Part shown: positions 20,833 through 32,794 of the stretch, piece by piece
Layout: each line of letters starts with the position of its first letter
Position numbering within the stretch: position 1 is the first letter of the stretch
NCBI RefSeq assembly: GCF_958298935.1
Contig: NC_084924.1
Span: 15,411,819 to 15,475,818 of the forward strand
Direction: 5' to 3'
DNA from: Phragmites australis
Lineage: Eukaryota > Streptophyta > Magnoliopsida > Poales > Poaceae
DNA length: 64,000 nt
Program-made: the position numbers and the translations under genes
The notes under the pieces: model-generated
Databases searched by the model: none
What the model was told of the DNA's origin: nothing
Seen by the model: the letters and a program-made list of their open reading frames with translations, nothing else

Positions 20833-21255
20833 CAAGTTTATCAAGAACAGGAATGACAAGCTCACAATTACGGATGATTATATCTAAGCGACGCTGACGA
20901 TTATGCCAGAGCTTGACAGCGGCACGAACACGCTTCAAACTGAGGCACATATCGTCAGTATTGGAAGCAGAATGATGAAGCGGCGTACTATGCCAATTTG
21001 TGGGAACTAGCGCTGAAAAATCGCTATGAAGGAGCCGATGGCTATTGAAGCGGAAAAGAACCGGCTTAAGGATATCTGATTTGGCAAAGAGCACCAGAAA
21101 AAAATGGTTTGAAGGAGTGCAGTGGCTGAACAAAGAGTAGTGTTAGAGAAGGAAGCGCTCCATGCAATATTAATGAGGGCCCGGTCTAAGTTAACGAGGA
21201 ATAGGTTTTGTCGATTATTGGACAGGTGTAACGACGGGATTTCTTGAAAGGACAT
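20833..21255 (-). pseudogene. LINE (non-LTR retrotransposon) fragment, endonuclease to RT linker
   Basis: One frame (21007-21255) reads SNNRQNLFLVNLDRALIN and AWSASFSNTTLCS, the end of a plant LINE endonuclease domain. The next frame (20833-21133) reads SLKRVRAAVKLWHNRQRRLD followed by NCELVIPVLDKLEE, the helical segment between endonuclease and reverse transcriptase. A frameshift separates them. The short-LTR copia abuts this fragment. Confidence 0.7.
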
Positions 21256-22090
21256 GCTGTTGACAGCCTCATTGAACTTGGCGGATTCTCTCCCATCCCC
21301 CGCAGCAGGCGGCTGCTTCCTACCCCGATCGCCGGTTCCCGTGCCACGGCCACTGTGCGTAGGGCCCGACGGCTACAGCGGCAGCAGCAAGCTGTCTGGC
21401 AGGTCCGCATCCGCGAGTGACCTCACGAGATCTGGCACACAGTGCCCGGCCAGCATGCAACAATGGCGCACAGCAGCAGCAATAGCTGTAGGCTCGGATA
21501 GGACAACAGGCTGCTGTTGCGCGCTGGTACGTAGTCTGGTGGCAGTGTGGCACTCCGTCATTCGTGTACAGCAGCAGCACAGCCGCGAGCGGAAACGCTG
21601 GGCCGGCCGGTGCTCGAGGCGACCGTGCGTCGTGGTCGATCGGGAACTTCTCCCTGTTCTGATGTGCCCGTGCATTGGTCGGTTTGGGGCTGCCTGGGAT
21701 CGGCACAGAGACGGAGAGCGTCGGGAAGCGGACGCAGTTATAGCTTGGCTCTCATTCAAAGCTCGGATAAGACAGTGTGTCCTGATGAACTTTCTCGAAA
21801 CCCGATGCCAATGCCATGCACGACCCAACCGCAGTACTACTACTACTAGAGTGTATTGCACTGCCCCCAGCGGTCAAGTGCTCTGGAACGTAGGAAGTGG
21901 CCACGGTGCGTGCAGTACACGACGAGAGACAGGCTAGGAGTAGGAAGCCGGAGCCACGGTCACCGAGGAGCAGGAGCTGCCTGCATGCATTGGCGCCCGC
22001 CTACTCTACCCGTCATCCAATCAATCCTTCAATCCTGTCACTCCGGCCGGGTCCCTTCTCCTGCCTGCTACCCGGCCGTAACGTAAGCTT
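21256..22090. other. GC-rich region without supported gene
   Basis: A 227-codon open frame exists at 21254-21937 on the plus strand, but long frames are also open on the other strand, as expected for GC-rich DNA. The translation is Cys/Arg/Ser-rich with no known motif. Short CAG/GCA runs occur near 21380 and 21470. It could be part of a host gene or untranslated region, but I cannot support that. Confidence 0.4.
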
Positions 22091-22098
22091 GCTCTTAT

Positions 22099-22344
22099 CC
22101 TGTTTGGTAGAGTTTATAGGGTAATTTTTTTAGTTAAAATTAGAAGAGTATTGTTAAATAGTAATTTTTAGTTTTTTATAAATTTATGGGAGTGATTCTC
22201 TGAAATAAACTAGAAGTTAGAAGTAAAAAAACAACTTCTACTGATTTACTTCTCATATAGAATCACTTTCTCTATATATTTTATTTTAGAGAATCACTGT
22301 CTGTAGAAAATTTAGATCAGAGAGAGTTCTACCAAATAAACCCC
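22099..22344. mobile_element. MITE-like element, about 245 bp
   Basis: The left end reads CTGTTTGGTAGAGTT and the right end, on the minus strand, GGTTTATTTGGTAGAAC, imperfect terminal inverted repeats with a shared TTTGGTAGA core. The inside is AT-rich without ORFs. Flanking GCTCTTA and GCTCTCT may be a decayed 8-bp target duplication, which would suit a hAT-type MITE. Confidence 0.5.
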
Positions 22345-22361
22345 AGCTCTCTTGTCCTGCC

Positions 22362-22610
22362 CGGCATCTTCAATGGTCGAAGACAGTGACTATCTTTCAG
22401 ACAAAAAAGTATTTTTTAATATTATAAAAAGGACAATTTTTAATAACTCATAGAAAAGAGAGAGGAGCAAATATTATTTTTAAAGAGAAGAGATAAAGAA
22501 CTGAGTACTGATGAGTCTTCTTAGCATATTTTTTCTATATGAAATATAAAGAATTATAAACGATAAGATTCACATAAATTTTAAAAACTATACTCATAAC
22601 CAGAGATGTC
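22362..22610. mobile_element. Possible second MITE, about 250 bp
   Basis: The left end GGCATCTTCAATGGT and the minus-strand right end GACATCTCTGGTT are weakly alike in inverted orientation and enclose AT-rich DNA without ORFs. It lies directly after the first MITE-like element. Confidence 0.3.
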
Positions 22611-23541
22611 CTAGGCTCAGCAGTGCAGGCTCTCTCTTCCGTACGTTCAGTCACAGAGACATGCTTAAATTACTCTCTCTCTCTCATCCGTCCGTGACCG
22701 TGCCTTGATCACAGCTGCCACGGATGAGTAAGCACACGCACGGCTGGAACGACGGTCGATCGACGACAGGACTGATCGACGATCGACGCCAAGCAGATAA
22801 AAAGAGAAGCAGGAAGCTGCGGCATATAGGAAGCTTGACTAATATTTTTCCAAAGGATTACAATATTCCTTCCAAATTATTCATGCATTTTCCCTTTGTT
22901 CCAAACAAAGCTATGAGTACGAGATGAATTACCATGACAGAATATCATGGGACTGGGATGCACGTATATCCAAACATAACCTCAGTTAGCATCTGTACCC
23001 ATCGAAGTTGAATTGCTCTAATAACAACTGCATGCCGGTGTTAAAAAAGCGGAGTATAGTTAACTATGCTTTGCATTGCACGGTCATGGCGAAGGTGTGA
23101 TCAGAGAATGTTGGACCTTGAGATGCGGTTAGCAGTAGATCTGGGCCGGACGCATGCCGGAAGAACCGGTGAGCGAGGGACCAGCTAGCTGATCGGAGAA
23201 GAAGCGTGCGTGCGTACATGGGACCAAGTTACGTCAGTAGTAACTGCCGGTACTTGTCTCAACTGGCCATAGGCAGGCAGGCATGTATCTGTAACAATAT
23301 TGACTGATCCGATTGTTAGCGACATACTCAGTATAGTAGCAGCATGCGTACGTAGAGCCCTCACCATGCATGTTAATATATGTCAAACTTCCATGAACCA
23401 GTACAAGTACAGGTGCTGGTGAATGCCATCTACAGTATATACATTTACGAATAAGGAAGAGAAGCCATGCATGAACTAGCTAGGGATGCTAAGGAAGAGA
23501 AGCCATGCATTAGCTAGCTAGGGATGCGGGGGAGCATTTAG
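22611..23541. other. Intergenic DNA with a short tandem duplication
   Basis: No gene is supported. At about 23453-23526 a unit of roughly 36 bp (GGAAGAGAAGCCATGCAT followed by CTAGCTAGGGATGC) occurs twice in tandem with small differences. Confidence 0.45.
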
Positions 23542-24662
23542 TGTAGGATCGAGATTAATGACTATAAGATGGTAGATAGACGTTTTATTAAATTATTTTA
23601 AATTGGTTGATCTTCTCTTTTATTTTATTTAACGCATCTAAAAATTTAAATGGAAGTAAATGAAGAGAAACAGAGAAAAGAACTGATAATATATGACTCT
23701 ATGGATGAGATATGTACACAATATTCTATTTAAGATAATTCTATGACACTAGTCATAAAAAGCTCGTATCTTTGAAAGAAACTCAAGAAGATGGTTGCTG
23801 GGTGAAAAAACTCTCTAGAGTTGATAACTTAGAGACAATGGGATGCGAGATTCATATTTATGCTATCAAAGAGATCAATTTCATAAGGGTGGCAAACTAT
23901 AGCTCAAAAAGGAAAACAAAAATCATAACCAAAAATGAAAAATTTGCAAGAGAAACTAAGGGAACCAAAATAAAGAGTCTAGGAGAAGATGAACACAAGC
24001 GAATGCGAGAAAATCAACTTTATTAAGCACAAGAGTCAACCCTATTTTAGGTAGATTATAAAGTATTTTTCTCTCGTAAAAGCTCTAACATATTACAAAG
24101 GCTAAGTCTATCATCTCATCTCCTATAAAACCTATCACTAGGCTCTCAATAACTAGCTCAAGACTCCTCTACAGCTCTACCCCTTTATTTATAGGCCTAG
24201 AGAGGTATCTTAGCCCTTAAATTTTCTTATTCATAAAATACTTCTTACTTACAATGGCCTCCTACCTACCACCGAGGTATTTTTGTCCATTTTCCGCTCC
24301 GTCCATCGAACAGTCGCAATACCTTTATGACTTAGATTCACCTCAACGCTTGCTTTACGATGATGCCACATGCATTCCATCCCTTCACGGTTTTGATGCC
24401 AAACCGTGAAACCGGCTCATACGTTTCTTAAAGCGTGACTCACTGTTGCTTGTTTTAACCACAATCAAGTATCCCGATGTCGACACGTATACTCCGTCTT
24501 GTGATCTTGATCGCTGATAAGTCTCTCCCGCTTCCGATCCCTCAGGCCGTCTTATCACTTACACCGATATCCCCTTCACTTGACTTTGTCACTGCATCAT
24601 CTTTATCCTTTCTTTCATGCTTTGCTTGACCTCCATGCACACAACTAGGATCACTCTTGACC
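23542..24662 (-). repeat. 3' LTR of copy 2, inner end deleted
   Basis: It starts TGTAGGATCGAG on the plus strand, like the other family LTRs, and is colinear with them to about 24662. There the sequence jumps into DNA that matches the copia internal region (about 4470-4560 of copy 1). The missing part includes the last 200-300 bp of the LTR and the polypurine tract. A TATA box is kept at 24180-24193. Confidence 0.8.
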
Positions 24663-25788
24663 CCTTCCATGCCCTTGATTTCTTTATGGCTTAGCGTATA
24701 TTTTTCTCCGCCTTTGGTAACGCAAACATTAAGGACAAAACACCATATATGCAATACTAATGAGTTTCTACAAGTATACCACAAAACATTTGCTAATGTT
24801 AGAAGCCACAGAGGGTTACAGAAAGTAGAAATGTGGAGCTCATAATTGCACAAAGGCACAAAAATATATAGTTACATAAGAACATGAAGCTGCATAGGCT
24901 AAACTGAAGAATTGTTGGCTCATTTAGGTTCACATAGCCGAATCATGTTAAATGAGATCACCATATAAGCATTCACTCGTGCCGAGGCAATACAAGCATT
25001 AAGAACTAGCTAACTTCAATCTCAAACTAGGTAAATAAGCATTCATGATAATAGGTTTTGCAAACGCTCACATATGAAACGAAGACTTAGTTAGATCAAG
25101 TGATTAAAAAATTATAACATTGAAGCACATTTCTTTGTTTTTCCTTTTATCCTCAAGTTAGCTCTTATCCGAGCGAAGTATCACGCGACTGGGTACGGCA
25201 AATATCTCGAGGCTTCAAGACAACTATATTGGATTATATTTTAGCATAAGAAACTTAATTTCTCAAAATTGTTCTAATTTACATATATTATTAAGTTTTC
25301 ATATGATCAAGTCGAATAGTGCCTTTGCGACACAATAAACACATGTTCCCCCAATGTTTTATCATGAGCTAAACATTTGACAAACAAAAATATGGTGCAA
25401 TGCTCCCCAATCTATTATCTTGAATCAAGAAGTCTAGAACAAGATATTCATCAAACTAGCTTTAATACAAGCATTTTAAGCCAAAGCAATTACGAACATG
25501 GTGATCAAGAGTGTAGCATTTCATAGTCTACATGATTTATAAAATTGCTAAATTTCATGTTTAGAAAAGCTAGTTTGCTCAAAATATTTCATGTTAAAGC
25601 ATCAAGATAAGCCTAAGATTAAAAGCTTGCTCCGCACAGCTACTCAACTTAGTCTAAATTTGAGTCTAGTAACAAAAAATATGAAAGACATAGAAGTGAA
25701 AGCTCAATTACTATGGTTATCTTACATGATGACATGCAATACAAATACAATAAAAGTAAGATAGAGTATGTACAAGAACAACTCTTTC

Positions 25789-26383
25789 TCACACAATGTC
25801 ATAGGGATGACACACTCCCAGCTCACCCCTCAAATAGGCAAATCTTGTTGTATCTAGAGGCTTGATAAAGATATCGACTAGCTGGTGTTGGGTATCTATG
25901 TAGCTCAACTTAATATCTCCCTTCTCATTATGGTATCGCAAGAAGTGAAATCTCATATCTATGTATTTGGTTCTGGAGTGTTGAACTGAGTTATTTGCAA
26001 GGCTTATGGTGCTGGTGTTGTCACACAAAAATGGCACACTCTTGAAGTCTAACCCATAGTCCCTCAAAGTAGCAACCATCCATAAAATTTGTGAGAAATA
26101 GCTAGCAGTAGCTACATATTCAGCTTCAGCAGTAGACTGCGCAACACTAGACTGCTTGCGAGCAGACCAACACAAGAGAAGTATCCAAGAAATAACAAGT
26201 ATCGGATGTACTCTTCCTGTCAATTCTACAGCCAACAAAATCCGCACCAAAAAACCTCAAAGAGAAAGAGAAGAAGAGGTAGAAAACCAAAGACCATACT
26301 CGAGAGTGTGCTTGAGGTACCTTAGAATATGTTTCACCGCTTGGCGGTGAGACGTCCTCGGTGATGCTTGGAAGCGAGCACAC
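25789..26383 (-). pseudogene. Copia RNase H (copy 2)
   Basis: The frame at 25789-26250 runs through the RNase H with STAEAEYVATAS, FLCDNTSTISLANN, HSRTKYIDMRFHFLR and the HPYDIV end. Compared with copy 1, QLADIFTK has become QLVDIFIK. The upstream part with DFVGC/GCRIDRKSTS (to 26383) lies in another frame, so a frameshift separates the first acidic site from the rest. Confidence 0.88.
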
Positions 26384-27180
26384 AAAGAAACGGTGAAATG
26401 GAGATTAGGTCTTGTCGCCATCAGTTACAGGAGGGAGCCAATCATGCTCCTATACTCTCATTGGTCCACCTCCTCTCCATCTTCATCCGAATCGAGCACG
26501 GTTGAGCTAGCCATTGGTGTCTCTAAGGGCTTAGCATCGCTCATGTCGAACTTCTTCAGCAAATCCTTGGTGTACTTCATTTGGTGGATAAAGGTATCTT
26601 ACTTGCATTGCTTAATTTGTAGTCCAAAGAAGAAGTTGAGCTCATCCATCATCGACATCTCGAATTTCCTGCCCATAGTTTCTACAAACTTGGCCACAAA
26701 TGCATGAGGAAAATCAAAAAATGATATCATCCATGTATATCTGAATAAGTAGGAAATCTTTACCATGCTTAAAAGTGAACAAGGTTTTATCCACTGACAC
26801 CATCACATATCCATACCCAAGCAGTAATGACTTAAGCCTATTATACCAAGCTCTTTATGCCTGCTTAAGTCCATACAGAGCTTGTTGAATCTTGTATACT
26901 CTATGTGGGTATTTGAGGTGCTCAAAGTCTAGGGATTGCTTGACATAGACCTCTTCCTCTATGAAACTATTTAGGGAAGCATCATTAACATCTATTTGAT
27001 ACAACTTAAAACCTTGTTGATGCCGCAAATGCAAAGAGGATCCTAATGGCTTGTAGCCTAGTCACCAGTGCAAAGATCTCTCTAAAGTCTATCCTCCTTT
27101 ATTTGAGTGAAACCCTAGACCACAAGTCTAGCTTTGTTTCTAACAACTAACCCATCCTCCCCTTATTTGTTCTTGAAGAC
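26384..27180 (-). pseudogene. Copia reverse transcriptase (copy 2), heavily broken
   Basis: The minus strand still encodes MDDIIF near 26730 (the YVDD box as MDD) and fragments of the copia RT blocks such as KKFDMSDAKPL and EEVYVKQ. No long open frame remains on the minus strand; several stops and frameshifts are present. The aligned order with copy 1 is kept across the whole domain. Confidence 0.82.
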
Positions 27181-28560
27181 CTATTTGGTGCCTATAGTAT
27201 GAATATTAGAAGTTGGCTCTACAAGAACCCAAACTTGGTTCCTCTTAAAGTTTTCTAGTTCTTCATGCATGATATTGACCCAATTTGAATCAAAAAGAGC
27301 GTGTCCAACATCATGGGACTCAAAAGAAGCAACAAATACAGAATCTGTGAAATGAGCATATTGAGCAGATTTGGACCTCATTACCCTCTCACCAAGGTCG
27401 CTGATCATTAGCTATGGGGAATGTCTCCATTGAATGTGTCGAGGAGCCTCACGCTGTGAGACAATCTGCCCCTCAATTGCTACTGGTGCAGGCTCGAAAG
27501 CAGCGGAAGTGGAAGTGCAGACTGCAAAACCCTCTGCCGGTGTAGAAGTACCAGTAGCCAGCTTTGAAACAAGTACGATGACAGGAGGTAGTGGATCATC
27601 CTCATCATCATTGAGAGCTGGAAGGTCGCCATCACAAAGATAATTCCACTCATCTCTTGATCACCTATACACTCAAAGACAGAACTAGCACACGGGGTTG
27701 ATTCATCAAAATTCGCATCACATGATTCCATGATGGTGTTAGTGCCAAGATTATAAACCTTATAAGAATGACCATGAAGGGAATACCCTAAGAAAATTCC
27801 ATCGAAAGAATGCGACTCGAACTTGTCAAGATTATCACGTTTTAAGATGAAGTATCGATAACCAAAAACTCACAAATGAGAAACCTTCAGCTTCCTCCCA
27901 AAATGCAGCTTATAAGAAGTCAAATTCAAGATCAAGCGCAAGAAAATTTGATTGGACTGTAGCAAGCGGTGCTAATAGCCTCAGCCCAAAATTGGTTAGG
28001 AGTCATATGCTCATCGATCATTGTCCTAGCCATCTCCACCAAGGTGTGATTCTTCCTCTCAACCATGCTATTCTGCTGAGGGACACGTGGGGCAGAAAAT
28101 TGATGCTCAATGCCATGCTCAAGACAGAAAATATTAAAGAGATAGTTCTTGAACTCGGTGTCATTATCACTATAAATTGCTTTCAATGCACCAGGAAGTT
28201 CCTTAAACAATCTCAAAGCCAAACTCCAAAAGTGTGAGAACACTTTATTCTTGTTTGTAAGAAAGAAGACCTAAGAGTAGCGAGAGAAATCATCAACAAT
28301 GACAAATACATACCATTTCTCACCCACCGAATGAACCCGAGAAGGACCAACCGTATCCATATAGAGAAGTTCTCTCGGTCGTTCAGTCATCATCAGATTG
28401 ACTAATGGATGGGAGGCGACAACCATATTTCCATGTTGACAAGGAGCACAAACAAGGTTTTTCTCAAACTTGAGCTTAGATAATCCTCAAATTAAGCCTA
28501 GAGTACTCAAACAAGTAAGAAAATCAAAGCTTATGTGTTCTAGTCTTCTATGCCATATCC
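27181..28560 (-). pseudogene. Copia integrase and linker (copy 2)
   Basis: The frame at 27932-28243 holds the catalytic middle of the integrase: AIYSDNDTEFKNYLFNIFCL with the second Asp, and QQNSMVERKNHTLVEMARTM with the Glu. The C-terminal region and the Ser/Thr-rich linker run from about 27930 down to 27181, ending with HTIGTK at the start of RT. The GAG-pre-integrase part (28260-28560) is in a broken frame. This copy shows the second catalytic Asp that is out of frame in copy 1. Confidence 0.88.
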
Positions 28561-28779
28561 AAAGCTTAGAAGAAGGTTGAGGAATCAAACAATGAGAAGA
28601 ACCAAGAAACTTAGAAAAATCAGCTCTGAAAACTCTCCCAAATCTAGAAATCCAACAAATCAAAGCGCTAGAAGAGTCAAGAACTCAAGAAATATTGTGT
28701 TTGAAACACACTTCCAAATTCTTATCTAACAACTGAGATACATAGAGAAGGTTGTATCCCAAATGCTCCATCGAAGCCA

Positions 28780-28960
28780 TATCCTTGAGAGTGGAACTTT
28801 CATTCACCTTTACCATACCTTTAGCTTTCACCCTTTATTTCTGATAATCACTGAATGTGATGTACTCATGTCGCTTCACAAGGGTAAGGTTGGAGAACCA
28901 TGATGAATCTCTGGTCATATGGCGCTAACAACCGGAGTCAATGAGCCACATGTTCTTCAG
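28780..28960 (-). pseudogene. Copia protease remnant (copy 2)
   Basis: The minus strand near 28945 reads MWLIDSGC, a stop, then RHMT: the D-S-G active site is kept, unlike in copy 1, but a nonsense codon follows within two residues. Downstream RHEYITFSDYQ and VNESSTLKDMASMEHL follow in the same order as in copy 1. Confidence 0.75.
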
Positions 28961-29251
28961 GCCTCCACCTGCCACCTACATATGAGAAGAATAGTAGGTA
29001 GATGGTTCAGTACTAGGTTTAGACAGAAACCTCTTGGGAATTCAGTACTGGGTCATCCACCCTGAAGCACTGTAAATAAGTGCATGCAAATCAACACTAG
29101 TGTGCTGGGAGCGAGTACCACGAAGAGGAATATGTGGTCCGCCAAAGCGCTGTTACTCAAAACCTCTTACATGTGGATCAAAACCATATGAGTCATGGTA
29201 AAATTCACACCGGGCACCGTCTCTAAAGGAGAACTGAAGAGCGTCTAAAAC

Positions 29252-31429
29252 TCATGGGTGGGAGCGAGAAAAAGGCTTATGTACACCAACAGAGGGGCGG
29301 TACACGTCCCAAGTGCTCCACTCACGCTCACGCCACTCATCTCTCCTACGACAAAAGCAAAACCCAACCAAGTGACCCTCTCTCTGGCAGTAGGTGCAGT
29401 GGTAGCGTCTCTCAGAAACTTGACTATTGGTCACTCTAGGCTCTCTCACAGGGACTCTCACCTTAGATTATAGAGCTTTCTTGGGTTGTGGTGCGGGTTT
29501 TTTCTTGATGGGTTGTGATGTTGGTTTCTTCTTGATGGGTGGTGATGTGACATTAATTTTGGAATTTTCAGCTTCTATGGTAGTAGGTGTGGTAAACACA
29601 GTTTTACTATCCTCATTGTAAGTCACCATCTCAAACCCCAACCCAAGAGCCAAACTTGCCTTGTCAGCACACATCTTGGTCTTGGCCAAGATCAAATTTA
29701 TTTTTTCCTTGCCCTCTGAGCACTTCTCCATTAGAGAAAGGATATACTCATTCTCAGCCAAGAGCTTCTAAATTTGCCCTCTAATCCAACTGAGCTTGTC
29801 CTGAAAGACTATGCAGGTGGAATAGTTCGACTGCACGTCCTTCGAACACCCAGCACTCTCCAATCTAGATTCTACCTCCTTAAGGCGTATGTCTTTCAGT
29901 TTGATATCCTTTGCAAGCAAAGGGTAATTCTTGCAAGCGTCTAAGAGAATAGACCTAGACTCCTTCTCAAGGAGCTTCTTCTCGGCACACTCAAGTCGAC
30001 TGACGACTTGAGCATACACATTCCGAAGCTCGGCAAGTTAAGCCATGATAATTAAACAACTATCCCATTCCTCAACATCAGGTCTAAACCTAAGCAATGC
30101 AAGTTCAATAGATACTAACTCATACTTGGGTCTCAACTCCTTCAACTAACACATATCTTTCTTAAGTAACATATCCTGGCTAACGAGAGTATCATTTAAG
30201 GTATCGACTTGGACGGAAAGCTGGTCATAGGAAGTTGATACCTTAGAAGAATTGAGCTCGGGGTTGCCGTTGTTGTTGTTGTCGTCTGTCATGAAGCAGA
30301 GGCCGGTGAAGTCCTTGTTCTTCTTTTTCTTGTCCTCCACCAGCATCTCCTCCTTCTCCGTGCTCTCCTCCTCACTTGAAGAGGTGTCGATGTTGCTAAG
30401 AGCTGCTACGAACGTCCTTTAAGCCACCTTGGCCACTTTTTTGGTCATCTTGTCACGGTTCTTCTTGAAGAAGGGCTTCTTGTTTTTCTTCTTGTGCTTA
30501 TCGTAGTGGTAGTCGTGGTCTTTCCTCTTCTTGAGCTTGGGACAACCCGCCTTGAAGTGAGTGATATCACTACACTTAAAACAAGCACAAGACCCCCTCT
30601 CCTCTGGTCTCTTATGTTATTGTAGAAGCGAGTGGACTTCTTCACAATGAGTGCGAGGTCTTTATCATCTAGTGCGTCCACCTGCTCCTCTGTGATAGAA
30701 ACCAAGGAAGATAAAGAAAATCCACTCGGTGAAGTGTTAGCAAAAGAGAAGCTAGTTCCAGCCCGTTTGCCACCGTTAAATCCAGAAACCAACACCATGT
30801 TTTGAGGCAGCAGGTTTCCGAGACCTATCTAAGCCGCCTTGACTATCTCGATAGACTTAAGCTTACTGAAGAGTTCATCATAAGTCAATATGTCATAACT
30901 TGATGACTCTTCAATGCTTGAGATCTTCACTTTCTATATGCTATGATCAAGATTAAAGAAGCTTGATCGTCCTTTCATGATTAGAGTAGGGAAAAACACC
31001 AGTGGATCTAAGGTTGCTAACGATTCCATCAAATCTAGCAAGCATAACATCTAAAGATTCACCGGATCCTTGTACAAATATTTTATATTCTTGGTTGTAC
31101 GTGCTTTGACGTCTAGCCTTAAGTTGATTAATGCCTTCATGAGAGACACTCAGAGTAGATCAGATCTCTCGGGCAATATGGAAGTACTGGACCCTACCAA
31201 ATTCATTATGACTCAGGCTTGTGAACAAAATATTTCTAGTCGTGTTGTTGGCCTCATACTATTCGATCTGAACTTGAGTTATGCAAGCAGCAAGGATCTC
31301 ATAGTTGGAATCAACTATTTCTCAAATTACATTTTCTTTGCTTAAGAGATAAGCTTTCATGTGCACCTTCTAGTACGAAAAATCTTGACCGTCAAACAAC
31401 AGAATCTTTCCACTTCTCTCTATTGTCAT
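29252..31429 (-). pseudogene. Copia gag (copy 2), near full length with stops
   Basis: The likely start is ATG at 31429 (MTIERSGKILLFDGQDFSY), typical of this group. The UBN2-like region follows with in-frame stops. A first zinc knuckle lies near 30580, then the segment SITEEQVDALDDKDLALIVK (30660-30720). The coiled-coil region spans 29468-30346 in several frames. The second zinc knuckle CTYCQREGHLVGFCF (29252-29461) keeps all four metal ligands. This copy shows the full gag layout: two zinc knuckles separated by a long helical region. Confidence 0.82.
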
Positions 31430-31470
31430 CTACTGATCACAGAGCCGGTTAAGGTCAACAAGTGATCAAA

Positions 31471-31485
31471 CCGACTCTAATACCA
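31471..31485 (-). other. Primer-binding site of copia copy 2
   Basis: Two bases inside the 5' LTR the minus strand reads TGGTATTAGAGTCGG, close to the TGGTATCAGAGC site used by plant copia elements and complementary to the 3' end of initiator methionine tRNA. Confidence 0.8.
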
Positions 31486-31487
31486 AT

Positions 31488-32794
31488 TGTAGGACTGAGG
31501 TTGACGACTAGAGTGGGGTGAATAGATGCCTCACCAAATTCTTTCGAATCGGATGGCCTTCTCCTTTGTTTCACCCAATGCACCAAAAAATTTCAAGTGG
31601 AAGCAAATAGAGAGAAATAGAGAAAAGAACTGATAACATGTGACTCTATAGATGAGATATGAACCCAAGATTCCATTTAAGACCATTCCATGACCCTTGT
31701 CACAAAAAACTTACAACTTTGAAAGAAATTTAAGAAGGTGGTCATCGGGTGAAGAAACTCTCCAAGTTGATGACTTAGAGATAAGAGGATGCGAGGCCCA
31801 ATCTTGCATTATTGTACACATATTTTATGCCCATACCAATAAAGAGATCAACTTCATAAGGGTGAAAAAACTACAGGTCAAAAAAGAAAATGAAAATCAC
31901 AACCAAAAATAAAAAACTTACAAGAGAAGCAAAAGAACCAAAAGGAGGAGTCTAGGAGGAGATGAACACAAATCCATATGAGAAAATCAACTTCATTAAG
32001 CACAGAGGTTAGCCCTATTTTAAGTAGATTAAAAAAATATTTCTCTCTCACAAAAGCTCTAAGCTATTACAACGGTTAAGCATATTCTCTCCTCTCCTTC
32101 AAAATCTATCATTGGACTCTTAAATAGTTGGCTCAAGACTCCCCTATAGCTCTACCCCTCTATTTATATATCTAGGGAGGTGTCTTAGCTCTTAAGTTTC
32201 CTTGTTACTAAAAATACTTCTTGCTTAAAATAGTCTCCTACCTACCATCTGGATATTTTAGTCTATTTTCCGCTCCGTCCATCGAACGATCGTGCCACCT
32301 TCATGACTTAGCTTCGTCTCGACACTTGCTTCACAATGATACCACGTGCACTCTATCGCTCCACGGTTTTGAGGTCAAGCTGTGAAACTGTCTCGCACGT
32401 TTCTAAATGTGTGACTCACTACTGCTTGATTTGACCCCAAGCAAACATTCCAATATCGATACGTGACTCCATCTTGCGATTTTGACCGCCGATAAGTCTC
32501 TTTCGCTCCCGATCCTTCAAGCCACCTTATCACTTATATCGATATCCACTTTGCTTAACTTTGTTATCACATCGTCTACATCCTTTCTTCATACTTTGTT
32601 TGACTCCTATGTATACAGCTAGGATCACTCTTGACTCCGCCCGGTCTCCTTGATCGTCTGGTACCAAACTTCCCGCTTAGCCCTGATCATCCCGCCATCA
32701 ACCGTCAAATTGCATCAATTACCTGCACAACATTAGACAATCAAACACGTTTCTCCAATTCCATTATGGGTTAATCTAAAATCAAAATGCTCAA
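31488..32794 (-). repeat. 5' LTR of copy 2, outer end missing
   Basis: It begins TGTAGGACTGAGG on the plus strand, next to the primer-binding site, and is colinear with the other family LTRs until about 32794, where the match stops roughly 140 bp short of the expected end. A TATA box is kept at 32155-32168. Confidence 0.82.

Larger units (their letters stand above)
23542..32794 (-). mobile_element. SIRE/Maximus-like Ty1/copia element, copy 2
   Basis: Same family and orientation as copy 1. From high to low coordinates: 5' LTR (31488-32794), primer-binding site, gag, protease, integrase, reverse transcriptase, RNase H, partial 3' LTR (23542-24662). The internal region is complete in outline but every domain has stops or frameshifts. 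The outer end of the 5' LTR is missing from about 32794. The inner end of the 3' LTR and its polypurine tract are deleted near 24662. It lacks the gag insertion found in copy 1. Confidence 0.88.

Noticed and set aside
21254..21937. 227-codon frame as a protein gene
   Set aside because: Competing long frames on the opposite strand and a composition typical of random GC-rich DNA.
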